Positions 32,656 to 45,283 of a stretch of DNA of 64,000 bases are shown here, in pieces (the stretch's first letter is position 1; every line of letters starts with the position of its first letter). The stretch comes from Astrocystis sublimbata. Taxonomy: Eukaryota > Ascomycota > Sordariomycetes > Xylariales > Xylariaceae. The notes below the pieces were generated by a model that had not been told where the DNA came from, made no database searches, and saw only the letters and a list, made by a program, of their open reading frames with translations. The translations under genes were made by a program, and so were the position numbers. The stretch is from NCBI GenBank assembly GCA_022453515.1, contig JAJNNY010000074.1:98568-162567 (forward strand). The letters run 5' to 3'.

Positions 32656-34492
32656 AGCGATATACAAATGTGACTATGTCTGGACTCTCCCAGTACTTTT
32701 AGTCCACCCTTCATTCATATTCAGAGTTATTAGTGATTAAAACATTGCCACTAACCAAAAGTGAGATTCGAATGGCTTTGCGCGTTATTACATTTGGAAT
32801 ATTTGCTGTTGAGCTACTTTAGCTCGTCTCGTAGCAATGCATGTTGACGTTGGTGTAGCCCATTACGGACCTCGCGCGCTTATTAGTCATCACAAGATTT
32901 AACTTCATCATTGTATTAGCCGTCACCCATTTTCCCTTTAGGTGCTATTTCACCGCTAAGACCTAAGGGCGGATTTCGCAACAAAAGGCATGGATACTAC
33001 ACATGAACTATCGATAGTATTGCACCTAATAATCAATTAGTATGTACCTATTCTACGTCCTGATTAGATGCATTCAAGTCGGAATAGCATCCTTGACTTT
33101 TGCTGATCAGTCACGAACCTACTTTCAAATGCCACGGCACCCAAATGGATACAATGCTAGGTGCCAAATCCACCGCCACGTTCATCATGCAAATCCATTT
33201 ATTACTGGGCTTGGTAATTTCAACTTGATATCTCATGAGAATCTTTAGTAAAGTGAAACCTCTTGGCGACTCGAGGACTCGATTTGGTTGGCCTGCGCGT
33301 ATTATATGATCACCCTTGACCACATCCCCGTCGCTCTCCCCAGATCGCGCAGGGATTATTCACGGATCTTCCGTTCCTATACGACATATGCCAGGATGAT
33401 TACTAGCCGTACCAGAATCCCAGCTAGTACGTACCGTGCCCGCGGGACTTCGTTCCTTACCTTGATAGAGAACCATTACTTCAGCTAGGGCCTTCGAATT
33501 GTGAGTCCTGGGTGATCGGAGAAAAAAGGGCAGCAGCCTGCTATGGTGATCATGAACTTACTAGCAAAAAGTAACAGTTATTCTCACGTCCCATTCAGTG
33601 TAAAAAGCAATAGCCGCAATCGGGTTTAGCCCTTTAAACTTAACAAAAGACATGGCTTTGGCCGAAATGGCCAAAAACTGATGTGTATGAGGTTCAAGTA
33701 CGTGCATTTTCCCGATTTACAGGGTTTTATGATTCATAGACCCCAGCTGGAGGGTTAGCATCAACTCCACCTCCATACCGAGATATGGGTAAAAAGATAA
33801 AGTGCGGCTTCCGCTCTTCATCTTGGGCTACGGTGGTTTAGGTTCCCGTAATACGTCCGATGGGTTGTTACCCCCGTCAAAATCTCGACCTGGAAGAGAG
33901 AACATGATTCCTCATCCATGATCCTACCCACTGAGAAGTACTATCAGGGTATGCCAGCAAGAATTTCGTCATTTTACCGTTCATATCGCCCTCCCGAGAT
34001 TTTAGGTCCGTCAGTCAGCGCACATTGATCTTCTCGATACGAAAGCAACAAAGCTATCACTATAGGAGACATGTAGATCGATCCGAGGCACCCGGGCTCG
34101 CAAACACCCTTGGCCACATTCGCGGTAGGTATTCCCAAAATGATAGGCTGGTATTCCAAGTATTGACGAGGGGCGAGCATTTCAATCCCATGTACGTGGC
34201 GAGATACTGCTAATAAAGCCCATGATAGTAGGAATACTCTACTTGAGACATTTGAAATCCTCGCCTAGATGCTGCTGGGATGCCCCGTTAAACGTTACAT
34301 GCCAGATACTCTTTCAGAACGTCCGTGTGTACTCATCCGCGAGTATATAATCAGCTGCTTTGGCTCACAGTCTATTGGGTCAGCACCATCCACATTTCCA
34401 ACACAACAATCCTGACCTAGTTCCCTATTCCGCTGCAAATTCGTACAAAGAAAACCCTCTGCTACTCTACCTGTTCGTGCCACAACGACAAG
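32656..34492. other. Long gene-poor intergenic region
   Basis: About 1.8 kb with frames broken on both strands. A tRNA-like fragment on the minus strand (about 32761-32827) has GTAGCTCAACAG and CATTCGAATC but does not fold. No other transposon part recognised. The promoter of the secreted protein gene lies at the right end. Confidence 0.5.
34344..34350 (+). promoter_or_regulatory. TATA box of the small secreted protein gene
   Basis: TATATAA lies 143 bp upstream of the ATG at 34493, followed by a C- and A-rich leader typical of fungal 5' UTRs. Confidence 0.5.
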
Positions 34493-35146
34493 ATGTTCAA
34501 GACCAACACCCTCCTCTACTTGGCCACCTTGGCGGCAGTATCTGTCGCTCAGGATGGCCCTGGCCCCGAAGCCTGCTCCTCGAGCCAATCTGTCCTCATC
34601 GCAGGAGCCAAGCCGCCCCCAAACACCCTCGCTCCTTACTTGTCCGCCCTGGGCTACGGCACGCCAACGGCTTCCGGTGAGCCTGCGCCGATTACCACGA
34701 TGGTGAGCACGCTGGAGGACCCCCAAAAATACGAGCAGGCGCTTTGCGAGGCCGGTGCCGAGCTGCCTGCCTCGCTGCTGCCTGCCTTCCAGTCCTGGGG
34801 CCAAGGCCTGCTCGCTTACGGCAGCATGCACCTGGAGGAGTACGATGATTTTGTGACTAAGTGCGTCACTACTGGGCCTAAGGCCACTTCCATCATCAGC
34901 TACTTGAACGAGATGCTCACGGGCACGGAGCAACGGTGCAAGCCCACCAGTGCCCCTACAAGCACCGACGTCCCTGCCACGCCCACCCCGACCACCATGG
35001 GCGCGAACTCAACCATCACCACTGCCACAGGCAGCATGATCACCACCTCGGCCAGCATGATTCCTACTGCTGCTGCTGCTGCTAGGCCCACTGCCATGAT
35101 TGCCGGCGTCGTGGCTGCCGGCGGTATCGTCGGTGCCTTGCTCTAG
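34493..35146 (+). CDS. Small secreted four-cysteine protein with Ser/Thr-rich, probably GPI-anchored tail
   Basis: Single exon of 217 residues. Residues 1-19 form a signal peptide (LLYLATLAAVSVAQ). The mature part to about residue 145 carries four cysteines, at ACSSS, ALCEAG, TKCVTT and QRCKPT, enough for two disulfides. A Thr/Pro/Ser-rich stretch follows and the protein ends in a hydrophobic IAGVVAAGGIVGALL, the arrangement of a GPI-anchored cell-wall protein. Similar hypothetical proteins occur in filamentous fungi; I know no function. An effector-like or wall-structural role is possible but unsupported. An overlapping frame at 34360-34680 is a shadow: it lacks a signal peptide and its codon use is poor. 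Confidence 0.8.
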   Translation: MFKTNTLLYLATLAAVSVAQDGPGPEACSSSQSVLIAGAKPPPNTLAPYLSALGYGTPTASGEPAPITTMVSTLEDPQKYEQALCEAGAELPASLLPAFQSWGQGLLAYGSMHLEEYDDFVTKCVTTGPKATSIISYLNEMLTGTEQRCKPTSAPTSTDVPATPTPTTMGANSTITTATGSMITTSASMIPTAAAAARPTAMIAGVVAAGGIVGALL

Positions 35147-35846
35147 GCCATTGCCTATGCACACTGTGCTTTCTTACTTAGTACGAGAAAACAAGTCTTT
35201 TGGCAGCAGATGCCAGAGGCTTTGACGGGACTATGATCACATGGACAAGGTTTGAGAGAGTATAATAATAATTATATTCTGGAGGAAACATCTTGTATTA
35301 GTTAAGACCTACACGAAGCACCTGAGCAATGTGCAAAGTAGAGCATGCGGCCGAGGGTCGTATATAGTCGTCAATCAACCACCTACGCCAACAGCTGCTA
35401 CTTCATAACTGTTATCACTCGAGCAAGAGACTATACAGCGAGAGTTTTGTTTTCTAGAAATGTTGGTCATCATAACAGTGTCCTAATGGGGAAGATAGAT
35501 TATGTTGGCATACTATACAGTTGTGATGACGAAGACATCAGGTGTCAAGAGAATAGGGGAGCACACGCCACTAATACTCACTGGTGCCCGGTGGTGCTAT
35601 GAAACAAGCCTTGGGTCCATAGTCGGTTTTTTCTCTTCAATTGTATGTGGCGTTATTTCTGACTAAGGAGCTACGCTTATATTTCATTCATAGACCCTTT
35701 GACGAGGCTTAGTCGTTCAGCTCGTCCATCACTTCTTTTACAGAACCTTGATACGATAACACGGTAGAAGGTAAGCAAAGTCATCGGGGATGCCAACGTT
35801 GTGGGTATCACTTTAGCTTATGATTTGTCTGGTCGGAGTATTCTCC
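35147..35846. other. Convergent intergenic region
   Basis: 3' flanks of the secreted protein gene (plus) and the L2HGDH-like gene (minus). A plus-strand frame of 85 codons at 35345-35602 has no protein-like features. Confidence 0.55.
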
Positions 35847-37395
35847 TCATTCGTAGAACAGGTCTTTCACATGATCTCCGATGGCAATCGAGCTCGTCAG
35901 CCCTGGGCTCTCCATTCCCAATACTTCATAACAACCAATTAGATTAGCATTCTCACAATCAAACGCACCATCTCCTTATTGTTTCCAGGAGACACAGAAG
36001 AAGCATAGAAAGGAGATAGCACAGGAGTAGACAAGGGTTGAAAGGAGACTTACAGTTCACCCAACCAACAAACCCCTCCTCCATCTTGATATGGAAGTCG
36101 AAAAACCCTTTCCCGGCACCCACAGCGCCCGCCTTTCCCAACTTGGGCCGTATGCCCGCATAATCAGGCGCTAGCGCCGACTCGTCGATAGTCGGCAAGT
36201 ACCTTTTGACGGCCTTCACCATGGCATCATACTGGCTCATATTAACAGCAAGATCAGTCGGATCTTCAACCCACTCGACATCGGGCCCGAAGCGCATACG
36301 TCCCGCCAAGTCGATGGTCAGATGCGTGCCGAGCCCGCCGGCGCCGGGCATCGTGACGGGATAGATGAGGCGACGCACTTTGGGCGCGCTGGCGCCGTAG
36401 CTGAAATAGTTTCCCTTAGCATAGTACAAGCGTGTCTTCTTCTCGGGCTGCGAGGGGCCGACAATCATGTTGTGAATGTCGGCGGCCCCGAGCCCCGCAC
36501 TGTTGACGATGGTCTCGGCCTCGATGGTAGACGACTCCCCCGTGTTGCTGTCGCGGATCGTGAGCCGCCACCCGCCGCTCCCTGGGACCCTGGACGAAGA
36601 CGAAAGGAGCGGCTCGATGTCGGTGACCGTAGACGCGAGGGCCACCACGCCTCCAGCGTCTTCGAACTCGCCCTGCAGCGCGACCATGAGGCCGTGGGAG
36701 TCGACGATGCCCGACATATAGCTCTCGAGCACGCCGGCGACGGCGCGCACGTCCGGCTCCAACTGCCTCGCCTCCCATTCGCCAATCCAGCGCGTAGGCG
36801 GCCCTATCACTTTCCGGCATAAATTATGCAGCTTCTCGAGCTCCCGGAGCTCATCGTCGTCGTTGGCGACGATCCACTTCCCGCATTTCCGGTGCGCCAC
36901 GCCCCGCTTGGCGCAGAATTCGTACAGGTCATTGCCGCCGATGATGCAGAGGTCGGTCTTCAGGGTGCCCGGCCCGTAGTACAGCCCCGCGTGGATGACC
37001 TCGCTGTTGCGCGAGGAGGTCTCGGTGCCGATGCTCGCGTGGCGCTCTAGCAGGAGGGTGCTTGAGCTTGCAGACGAAGATGAGGATGAATGCTGTGCCA
37101 AGGCTCGCGCTGTGGCGAGGCCGATCACGCCGCCGCCTATGACCTATATGAACAGAAGATAGATGGTTGTGAGCCAAGACGATGGGCTGGTAGCTAAAAT
37201 CACTCACACTCATGCTCTCATGATGCATGTACAAGACAATGAGATGGAATGAAGTAAAATGATCACGAGTGAGAGTGAACTTACGACATGAGTGAAGTCG
37301 GCCTTGGCAGCCGGCGTGCTACTGAATGGACGAATGCAGCGCTTCCGTGTCCAAGCCCCCAGAACGGATGGGGTCCTCCGCACGAGCATCATCAT
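35847..37395 (-). CDS. Mitochondrial FAD-dependent L-2-hydroxyglutarate dehydrogenase-like protein
   Basis: Exons are 37395-37285, 37143-36054 and 35923-35847, giving 425 residues. Exon 1 encodes an Arg/Ser-rich mitochondrial targeting peptide (MMMLVRRTPSVLGAWTRKR). The first junction forms THV|VIGGGVIGLATARALAQ, the FAD dinucleotide motif. The short last exon completes WVN|LLGMESPGLTSSIAIGDHV, the conserved end of L-2-hydroxyglutarate dehydrogenases. SRNSEVIHAGLYYGPGTLK is the family hallmark near the flavin, and GIRPKLG lies in the C-terminal FAD cap. Established knowledge: L2HGDH oxidises L-2-hydroxyglutarate to 2-oxoglutarate, a metabolite repair step. A Ser-rich insertion (SSSSSSASSS) after the first helix is unusual. 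Stopping at 35959 without the last exon would give a wrong hydrophobic tail. Confidence 0.87.
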
Positions 37396-38399
37396 GTAGA
37401 ATGAGCGGGGTGCGCGAGGGGCGCGAGTGAGATAATGAGTGTTATATCAATCAATTGAATAGGTAGACATTAGACAGTCGAGCAGTCAACCAATCCATGA
37501 GTTATGTCTGTGTATGGGAGAACCAAGATTGGTTTGGTTTGGTTTGTCTTAGGTCCCGAACTAAGGCGGGCTAAGGTTGAGCGGAGATCCCGGGTGCCCG
37601 GCGCCGGCCGATGAGATGCCGTCATCGCATTCCTCCCAAACCCCACCCCGGACCCGGTGCTGTGCCCATTGACACATTTGTGTTTCACTCACTCAGTCAT
37701 GTCAGTGCACCCATTCGTGAGAATCGATATCAGCTCCGAGGCATCATCATCATCAGTATCAGACTCAGCTCCTGGTAGAAAACTAAGGAAAAGAATAGTG
37801 GGTATAATTATATATGTACGTGATTTAGGTACACTGCTCAGGAGCTTCGAAGTGCTATTTTAGCAACGGTTAGACAACTCCAGACGTAGGGCCATCTCCT
37901 TTCATCTTGCAGGCAGATTTTCAGTCGAGGTCGCCGCCGCATGTCCATCTAGGAAGGCTGGGTCTTCCACCCAACGCACCCCCTTCTGAGTTATAGATAT
38001 CAAATAATGAGTAGAACCGCAAACTCCTTGTTCGTGTGTGTCCTTGGTTCTCGAAACTTTTCCCGAACAAAATTTGTTTCTTCGTCGGCAGTATAAACGT
38101 ACTCTGACCGAATCCTCCTGATCACTGCCATCGCCGTCACTCTGACACTGAAATTATAGAGTTCGCTACTGCGAAGTTTTGCAGCCTGCGCAGAAGACAA
38201 AGCCAATCCATTGCCCCACAGCGAAAGTATGAAGGCAGCCAACCTGAACTTGTCTATCGGTGCAAGCAACCAGTTCCGCCCACCAAGATGCTCAATTACG
38301 CCAATAACGCCGAAAACAGCCGCTGTTTTGCTTAACCGTATCAAATAAAACATTAAACACGAGAATCCGAGGTATTGAACTTGGTTCAGCTGGTTTGCA
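37396..38399. other. Intergenic region with one unconvincing frame
   Basis: Upstream of the L2HGDH-like gene and downstream of the DUF2415-like gene. A minus-strand frame of 117 codons (38000-38353) has a hydrophobic start but no homology or splice support and is more likely 3' UTR. Confidence 0.5.
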
Positions 38400-40958
38400 C
38401 TAGCGGAAAGTGACCGCTGGGAAGAGTTTCCTGCTGAGCACGTTCATTTGGAACTCGTATATACCGTCTTCCGCTCCAATGTATCTGTGAACCATCGTGT
38501 CAGTCAGTCAGTCACCCATAGCACCTCTGTTGGGCCATGGAACTCACAGCGTACGGCCATCCTCACTCCAAGTGAGACCGGCCGTGTCCTCGGACCGTTG
38601 CTGATGCTCGCGGTTGCCTAAATGGCCGTAGCGGCGAAGCCCCGATATCTCGTCATTCCAAGCGTCCCCGATGATAGGTATCGCGCGCCGTATCCGATTA
38701 GACCCGAATCGAGAGGCAGTCGTCTCTGTGGCTGCTGGATAGCCCGCGTCGCCCCCGGACAAGTTATACAACGCTTCCAAGTCGGACCACCCCGAAGTGT
38801 TCCTTCCACTCGTTCCAAAGAGAGAAGAGTAGTCGCGGGAAGTACTCTGTACCCTGCTCGCATTATCCATATTCTGCGCGAGAGCTTGCATGATGGAGCT
38901 TCTCCGGCGCGGTGTAGGTGCCCGTCTTTCACGTTCTCCCTCCGACGACGCCAACGTCGGCGGCGTCTGGAGCGCTGGTCCTGCCATCGGCGTCGCCGTC
39001 GTTCCTGTCGTCGGACCGCCCATTGGTATCCCTATCGTCGTAGTCGTCCCTGTTGTGGAGCGGGGATGGTCGCGGCTCTGATCTCGCTCGAAGATTCGCT
39101 GCAACGTATCTCGCTGGAGAGACGTCAGGTAACGCAATCTGTCACTAATACTCAGGTCTCGGTCTCGGTCTCGATCTCGGTCCCTTTCTCGGTCTCTCTC
39201 TCGGTCTCGGTCCCGATCACGATCCCGTACACTACCGGGCGGGCGGATCTGGGGTGGAACCAAGCGCTCGGCAAAGGCAGAAGATCTCCATGCAGCGGAA
39301 CCACCGCTTCGGGTTGTCTGAGAGTCTCTGTCTCTGTGCTCTCTGTGCCATATGTCCCGCGCACGCTGCCGGTCGCCCTGCTGCTGTATGGCCTCGAGAA
39401 TGGCCGTTTCGTCTTGCGAGAATGGGGGGTTAAGCCGTGATATTTCAGAGTTGTTGTCGATAGCTAGCTGTGATCGGCTTGGGGAGCCCGCGAGGTTGGT
39501 GGACGACGAGCCCACAGAGCGCTCGCTCCGAGGGTCGAGTAGGCGGGGATCAATGGTGGTGGATCGTTCGTTGAGGGAGAAATGATCGAAGAGTTCGTGT
39601 TCCTCTATCGAGATGATCTGGCGTTTCGTGAAGTTGGTGCGAGCATCAGCCACGCCTATGCGCCCGCGGTGTTCAGTCCACGCAAGCAAGTCGTAGGGGC
39701 CGGGGGAAAAGGCCATGTCCCTGACAGCACCATTGTCGCTGGGCGCTCGAGCCGAGCTAAAGTAGGTGACCAGAGGGTCGCGGGCGGGATCGGCGAATGC
39801 GGCGACGTCGAAGATGGAGATGGTGCCGTACTGCGTGCCTACGGCTAAGTACTTCCCGGAGTGGGAGAAGCAAGCGGCGAAGCTACCGCGGCAATCCGAG
39901 GTATCGCGTACGGACTGGTCCTGGAGCCGTATCCTGGGCAGCGGAGCCCACTCGTAGGGAAGACCTGACTGGCCTGGAGACGCACATCGGACGTGGACGT
40001 AGAGGAATGGATCGTCGCAAATGGCCACGAGAAGGCTACCGTCGGGGGAGATAACACCGCGGTTCACACAGTCGGGGCACTGCAACTCGTCGATAATATC
40101 AGCCTCGCCAAGATCGACAATAGAGATGGTCTTGTCATTGTTAGCCAGAATAGCAACAGGGAAGGAGTAGGCGCAGTGCTGTGGGCGGGCGGGGCAAGGC
40201 ATCTTGGGGGGCTGCCAGATGGTGATGCAATTGACGCGCTGGTCGCCGAAGCTGCGATAAGTCACAGACCAGGTCTTAGCGGAGCCGCTCATCTGCTCGA
40301 CGATATTGAGCATATCTCGACGCAGCTCGGCCATGGAAGGCTCGGCAGCGAGGGTGGGGTTGCGGTCGAGGGCATGTTCGGTGGCGGAAGCGAGGGCGAC
40401 GGCACTGGCGACGGCAGGTGTGGGCACGTTGGCAGGCTCAACAGAGTGGGCGGTGGTGTCGGCGGTAGATAATGACGAGGAGGAAGCGGCCTCGGAGATG
40501 ATGGCGAATTCTCCGCCCTCGCCGCCGCAGCAGATCCAGCGGCCGCTGGCTACCAGACAGCGGGGGTGGAAGTTGATGACCTTGATGGTCTCGCACTCGC
40601 GTGTGCGGGTATCGAATCGTGTGATGTGGGTGTTGTTGATGCCGGCGGGGAAAACGACGATGCCATCACGCTCGGCGCTGATCAAGGAGCGCAGCTGCCA
40701 GTGTCTGGAGGCGGCGTGGGGACAAGGTCAGCAATGCGGCGGCGAGGCGGCGAGGCAGCGACGCAGCGACGAGAGAGGGCATTAGGTAGTAGGTACTGAC
40801 ATGGGCGAGATCTGGGTGCGGTAGTGCTTGCGGCCTTCTTTGAGCAGGAGATGATTGGTGGGCCGGAGGCTGTCGGGAGGTCAGCAAGTGACGATGGTTG
40901 ATTGATTGATCAGCGTGCTCGGTGGTGCAACTTACCTCGCTTCATCGCCGACGGCCAT
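38400..40958 (-). CDS. WD40-type DUF2415 domain protein
   Basis: Four exons, 40958-40936, 40869-40801, 40704-38548 and 38484-38400, give 777 residues. Exon 1 is only 23 nt (MAVGDEA). The junctions read DEAR|LRPTNHLLL, QISPI|HWQLRSLIS and GRTL|YIGAEDGIYEFQMN, the last restoring a natural C-terminus ending FPAVTFR. The N-terminal 400 residues have WD-like blades, for example VAILANNDKTISIVDLGEADI and GKYLAVGTQYGTISIFDV. AFSPGPYDLLAWTEHRGRI matches the DUF2415 region found in yeast YLR149C and filamentous fungi, whose role is unknown to me. The C-terminal half is disordered, with an Arg-Asp/Arg-Glu dipeptide run at about residues 493-520. Probably a soluble scaffold or regulatory protein. Confidence 0.82.
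39154..39228. repeat. Hexanucleotide repeat encoding an Arg-Asp/Arg-Glu run
   Basis: Imperfect tandem ctcggt hexamers inside the DUF2415-like gene. On the minus strand they encode alternating Arg-Asp and Arg-Glu, a mixed-charge run like those of splicing and nuclear-speckle proteins. Probably variable in length among isolates. Confidence 0.85.
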
Positions 40959-43016
40959 GATACCAATGGCGAAGGGCAGGGTTCGGCCAATGGGTCATCA
41001 AGGCGCATTGGACGGCGGGCGTTGCGCGGGAGGGCTGCGGTGTTGTTGTGGTACGGTGCTGGTGCTGTGTCGATGGAGACGATCTGAATGGGCGACGAGG
41101 GGGGCGAGGCTACACAGAGTACAGATGGATGTGTTACGTTGTTGTGTCAAGTACTAGATATGCGAGGTTGGAATGGAAATGGCGTACGAGACGAAGGTGG
41201 TGGGTGTGGTGGGTGGTGTAATGGTGACTAAGAAACCTGACTAGAGTCCTGAGGGCCTGAGTCTAAGCACCGCAACGTGTGCAGATGCGTAATCCAGGCC
41301 CGCCAGGTACCTTACCTGCCCGAGTTGAGACTACCTCATTTAGGTAACGTAGGTACCCCCCTAGGCACCTACCCAGACCTATTAGACCCTCCCGTCACAA
41401 CTTCAATGGATACAATCCTTATGTTCCGTCCTCTGCACGTCTTCATGTCATCATGGATATGCACGGCCCCGTATAATGGACACGAGGAGGATACTCGATA
41501 CGGGATGGGAAGGATGGACATTTTAGGAAAATACAAAAAATCAGCATCGAGGTTCCTACGCATGGAACCATAATAGTAGACAGACAAAGTGGCAGTTCGT
41601 CTTGTCTTGGCTACATGCACCTCTCCAACATGCCAGACTCAATCAAGCAGTAGACTCGGCAGACACCTGCTCTTTTCCCTGGCCGTGTTCGTCCCTTGGT
41701 ACAGTACTAGTAGATTGTTCGGCATATCCCGCGCTGCGACCCCTCTCTATTCGCCATTCGACATCATAGCCTTCTACATAAAGGGAAGGGAGAGGAAAAG
41801 AAAATAAGATGAGACGGGAAAAGCTCATATATCTGGCAATATTTGGCCAGTTCTGTAAGTTGTGACGCAATCGACCTGCCGAGCCTCCCGCCTGCATCAG
41901 AGAGCTGGCCGAAGGCATGCCCATGCCCATGCCCGGTCGCCGTCAATAATACCTTGTGTGCGACATCAGATGATGCAGTCTTTTGTTCAATCAAAGGTCG
42001 CATTTAGACGAACCGAGCCTTTCAGCCTCGTCCTCGCCGGCTTTTCTAGTGGACACGGCCACTCACATCAGTCATCAGTCTCGTACCATGGCTATTGCCA
42101 CCCAAACCACCAAAGCACCCCAACATGGGCCTCGAGAGCGAGCGAAGTCGGGATTTTGGCCGGATGTGCGCTGTTATAGCTCACCGTGTAAGGGCATGGG
42201 TCTTTTCTCTCGCTCCCCTCCCTCCTCGGCATGCTTCACAGCACAAGAAAAATGCAAAATATAATCAGAGAAACTCAGCTGAAGGAACAGCTAGGCTAGT
42301 GAGTAACTGTATTTAATAATTCAGTAAAGATGGTTAGGTACAAGTGTACCTGAACTCGAGGGGCTGTTCATTCGCACGTACATTATTGGACGGAGTGCCG
42401 AACACTAGTGACGTTTTTATAGCTGCGCATCGTGGCCCGAGAATTTTCTAGTACCTCTTTGCATCTTCTACTGGCAATATGAATTACCAATGGTTTTTTT
42501 TGCAAAAACATGATTTGGCCTCCGGTTGGACCCCTATCTCCCTTTTGTACTTGGCTTCATTTTCTAGCCGTTTCCATGCACCTGTGGGCCTATGAACACT
42601 ACATCTAGTACACATGCAAAATGGAGGTACCTAGGTACTTAATTGTCAGTGGGGGGCGCGCTGCGGAGACCCCGACCGCGGCCAGACAGGCGTTGGAGGC
42701 GGGCATGCGGGGCCAACCCTGAGGGAAAAAAGGCGGCTAGGCGGGCAAAGAGGCGGCGATAGCAGTTCTGCCGGGCCAGACCGCCCCGTCAGAAGCTGCC
42801 GGAAACCTTCTATGCTCTCGAAATTTTCTGCGCTACGTCGCCGTACTTGAGCTCGATTTCTCTTATCATCACTGCCGCCCATTTCTCCATCTATCTACCA
42901 ACCACATCCATCCCTCTCTTACCACCACCGGTCGTGCTGTGCGCCCAGTCCATCCTGATCATCCGCACTCCCTCACAACCCCTCCGCAAGAGTCAATAGC
43001 CACAGTGACCGCCGCC
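40959..43016. other. Divergent intergenic region
   Basis: About 2 kb between the DUF2415-like gene (minus) and Hsp70 (plus). It holds several short uninterpretable frames, a catgcccatgcccatgcccgg run at about 41917-41936 and GGTACCTAGGTACTTAA at about 42625. Near 42800-42835 the run GGAAACCTTC...CGAAATTTTC has GAA/TTC blocks spaced by three bases, not the two of a canonical heat-shock element. The 5' UTR of Hsp70 is pyrimidine-rich (about 42880-43000). Confidence 0.5.
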
Positions 43017-44170
43017 ATGTTGGCTTCGCGCTTTTCCAGAGCTGTAAGTTGACTCGTCCCCTCGGCCAATCGTCCGTCGCAATTGCTGCCTTGGCCGCAC
43101 ACAACCACCCGCTCAAGAATAAATATTGACCGCATATCTTCCGCAGCTTCCCCGGGCAGCTTCCACAGTTCCGCGATGGGCCGCCCCCATAAGGAAGCCT
43201 TTGGGCACCACTTTCGCCCGTTATGAGTCCACAGAAGGAAAGGTACAGGGTGCCGTCATCGGTATCGATCTCGGTATGTACACCCGCACCCTCACTCACA
43301 CCATGGCTCCGCGAGCCTTCGCAAGACCGCCATCTGACCCTTTCTGCCAGGAACAACAAACTCGGCTGTTGCCGTTATGGAGGGCAAGACACCCAAGATC
43401 ATCGAGAACTCAGAAGGTTAGCAAATCCCCAACCCCGCCTTGCTCACCCTCGGTCGGCGACACGACAGCGATACTGACACGGAATCCCAGGTGCTCGAAC
43501 AACACCCTCCGTTGTTGCCTTCGCACAGGATGGTGAGCGGTTGGTTGGTGTCGCCGCCAAGCGACAGGCCGTCGTAAACCCCGAAAACACCCTCTTCGCC
43601 ACCAAGCGCTTAATTGGCCGCAAATTCAAAGACGCCGAGGTCCAGAGGGATATCAAGGAGGTGCCTTACCAGATTGTCCAGCACAGCAATGGCGACGCCT
43701 GGGTCGAGGCCCGTGGCCAGAAGTACTCGCCCTCCCAGATCGGCGGCTTCGTCCTCAACAAGATGAAGGAGACTGCCGAGGCCTACATGAGCAAGCCTAT
43801 CAAGAACGCCGTTGTCACTGTCCCTGCCTACTTCAACGACTCCCAGCGTCAAGCCACCAAGGATGCCGGTCAAATCGCCGGTCTGAACGTTCTCCGTGTC
43901 GTCAACGAACCCACGGCCGCCGCTCTCGCTTACGGTCTCGACAAGGAGGCTGACCGTGTCGTCGCTGTCTACGATCTGGGTGGTGGTACCTTCGATATCT
44001 CCGTCCTCGAGATCCAGCAGGGCGTCTTCGAGGTCAAGTCCACCAACGGTGACACTCACCTCGGTGGTGAAGACTTCGATATCCGCCTGGTGCGCCACCT
44101 CGTTCAGCAGTTCAAGACCGAGAGTGGAATCGATCTATCCAGCGACCGCATGGCCATCCAGCGAATCCGT

Positions 44171-44202
<32 letters not shown>

Positions 44203-45283
44203 GTCCTCTCTGCAGACCGACATCAGTCTGCCTTTCATCACTGCCGATGCCTCTGGCCCCAAGCACATCAACACCAAGCTCACTCGCTCTCAGCTTGAAG
44301 CCATGATGGACCCCCTGATTACCAAGACCGTCGAGCCTGTCCGCAAGGCCCTGAAGGATGCTGGTCTTCAGGCCAAGGAGATCCAGGAGGTTATTCTGGT
44401 TGGTGGTATGACTCGTATGCCCAAGGTGACTGAGTCCGTCAAGAGCATCTTCGGCCGCGAGCCCGCCAAGTCGGTGAACCCTGACGAGGCCGTCGCTATG
44501 GGTGCTGCCATTCAAGGTGCCGTTCTTTCCGGTGAAGTCAAGGACCTCCTGCTTCTTGATGTCACACCCCTGTCTTTGGGTATCGAGACTCTAGGTGGCG
44601 TGTTCACGCGCTTGATCAACCGCAACACCACCATCCCCACCAAGAAGTCCCAGACCTTCTCCACCGCTGCCGACTTCCAGACCGCTGTCGAGATCAAGGT
44701 GTTCCAGGGTGAGCGTGAGCTGGTCAAGGATAACAAGCTTCTGGGCAACTTCCAGCTTGTCGGCATCCCCCCGGCGCACCGTGGCGTTCCCCAAGTCGAG
44801 GTCACCTTCGACATCGACGCCGACTCGATCGTCCACGTCCACGCCAAGGACAAGAGCACAAACAAGGACCAGTCCATCACCATCGCCTCCGGCTCTGGTC
44901 TCTCCGACTCAGAGATCGAGCAGATGGTACAGGATTCCGAGAAGTACGCCGAGACGGACAAGGAGCGCAAGGGCGCCATCGAGGCCGCCAACCGTGCCGA
45001 CAGCGTAGTGAACGATACCGAGAAGGCTCTCAACGAGTTTGTGGACAAGCTGGACAAGACCGAGGCCGACGGCATCAAGGAGAAGATCAGCTCGCTGCGC
45101 GAGTTCATCTCCAAGAGCCAGTCGGGTGAGGGCACTGCCACCGCCGAGGACATCAAGACCAAGACGGACGAGCTGCAGATGGCTAGCTTGAACCTCTTCG
45201 ACAAGATGCACAAGGCTCGCGCCGATTCTGGTGAGCAGGCTGGCTCGTCAGAGGCTAAGCCTGACGAGGAGAAGAAGCCTTAA
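43017..45283 (+). CDS. SSC1: Mitochondrial Hsp70 chaperone
   Basis: Four exons, 43017-43043, 43147-43273, 43351-43416 and 43491-45283, give 670 residues. The targeting peptide is [20 protein letters not shown] followed by more Arg and Ser. The nucleotide-binding domain has [16 protein letters not shown] (split by intron 2), [17 protein letters not shown] and [13 protein letters not shown], and the interdomain linker is [13 protein letters not shown]. The substrate-binding domain and helical lid follow, ending in a Glu/Lys-rich tail. Established knowledge: Ssc1 drives import of proteins through the TIM23 channel with Tim44, and folds them in the matrix with Mdj1 and Mge1. Codon bias is strong and the early introns are typical of highly expressed fungal genes. 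This is the most secure identification in the window. Confidence 0.97.

Noticed and set aside
32761..32827. tRNA-like fragment on the minus strand
   Set aside because: A-box-like and B-box-like stretches exist, but neither the acceptor nor the T stem pairs. At best a degenerate relic.
34360..34680. 106-codon frame overlapping the small secreted protein gene
   Set aside because: It starts upstream in the leader, uses poor codons and lacks family features, while the other frame has a clear signal peptide and GPI-type end.
42813..42835. Heat-shock element upstream of Hsp70
   Set aside because: GAA and TTC blocks are present but spaced by three bases instead of two, so the canonical nGAAnnTTCn pattern is not met.
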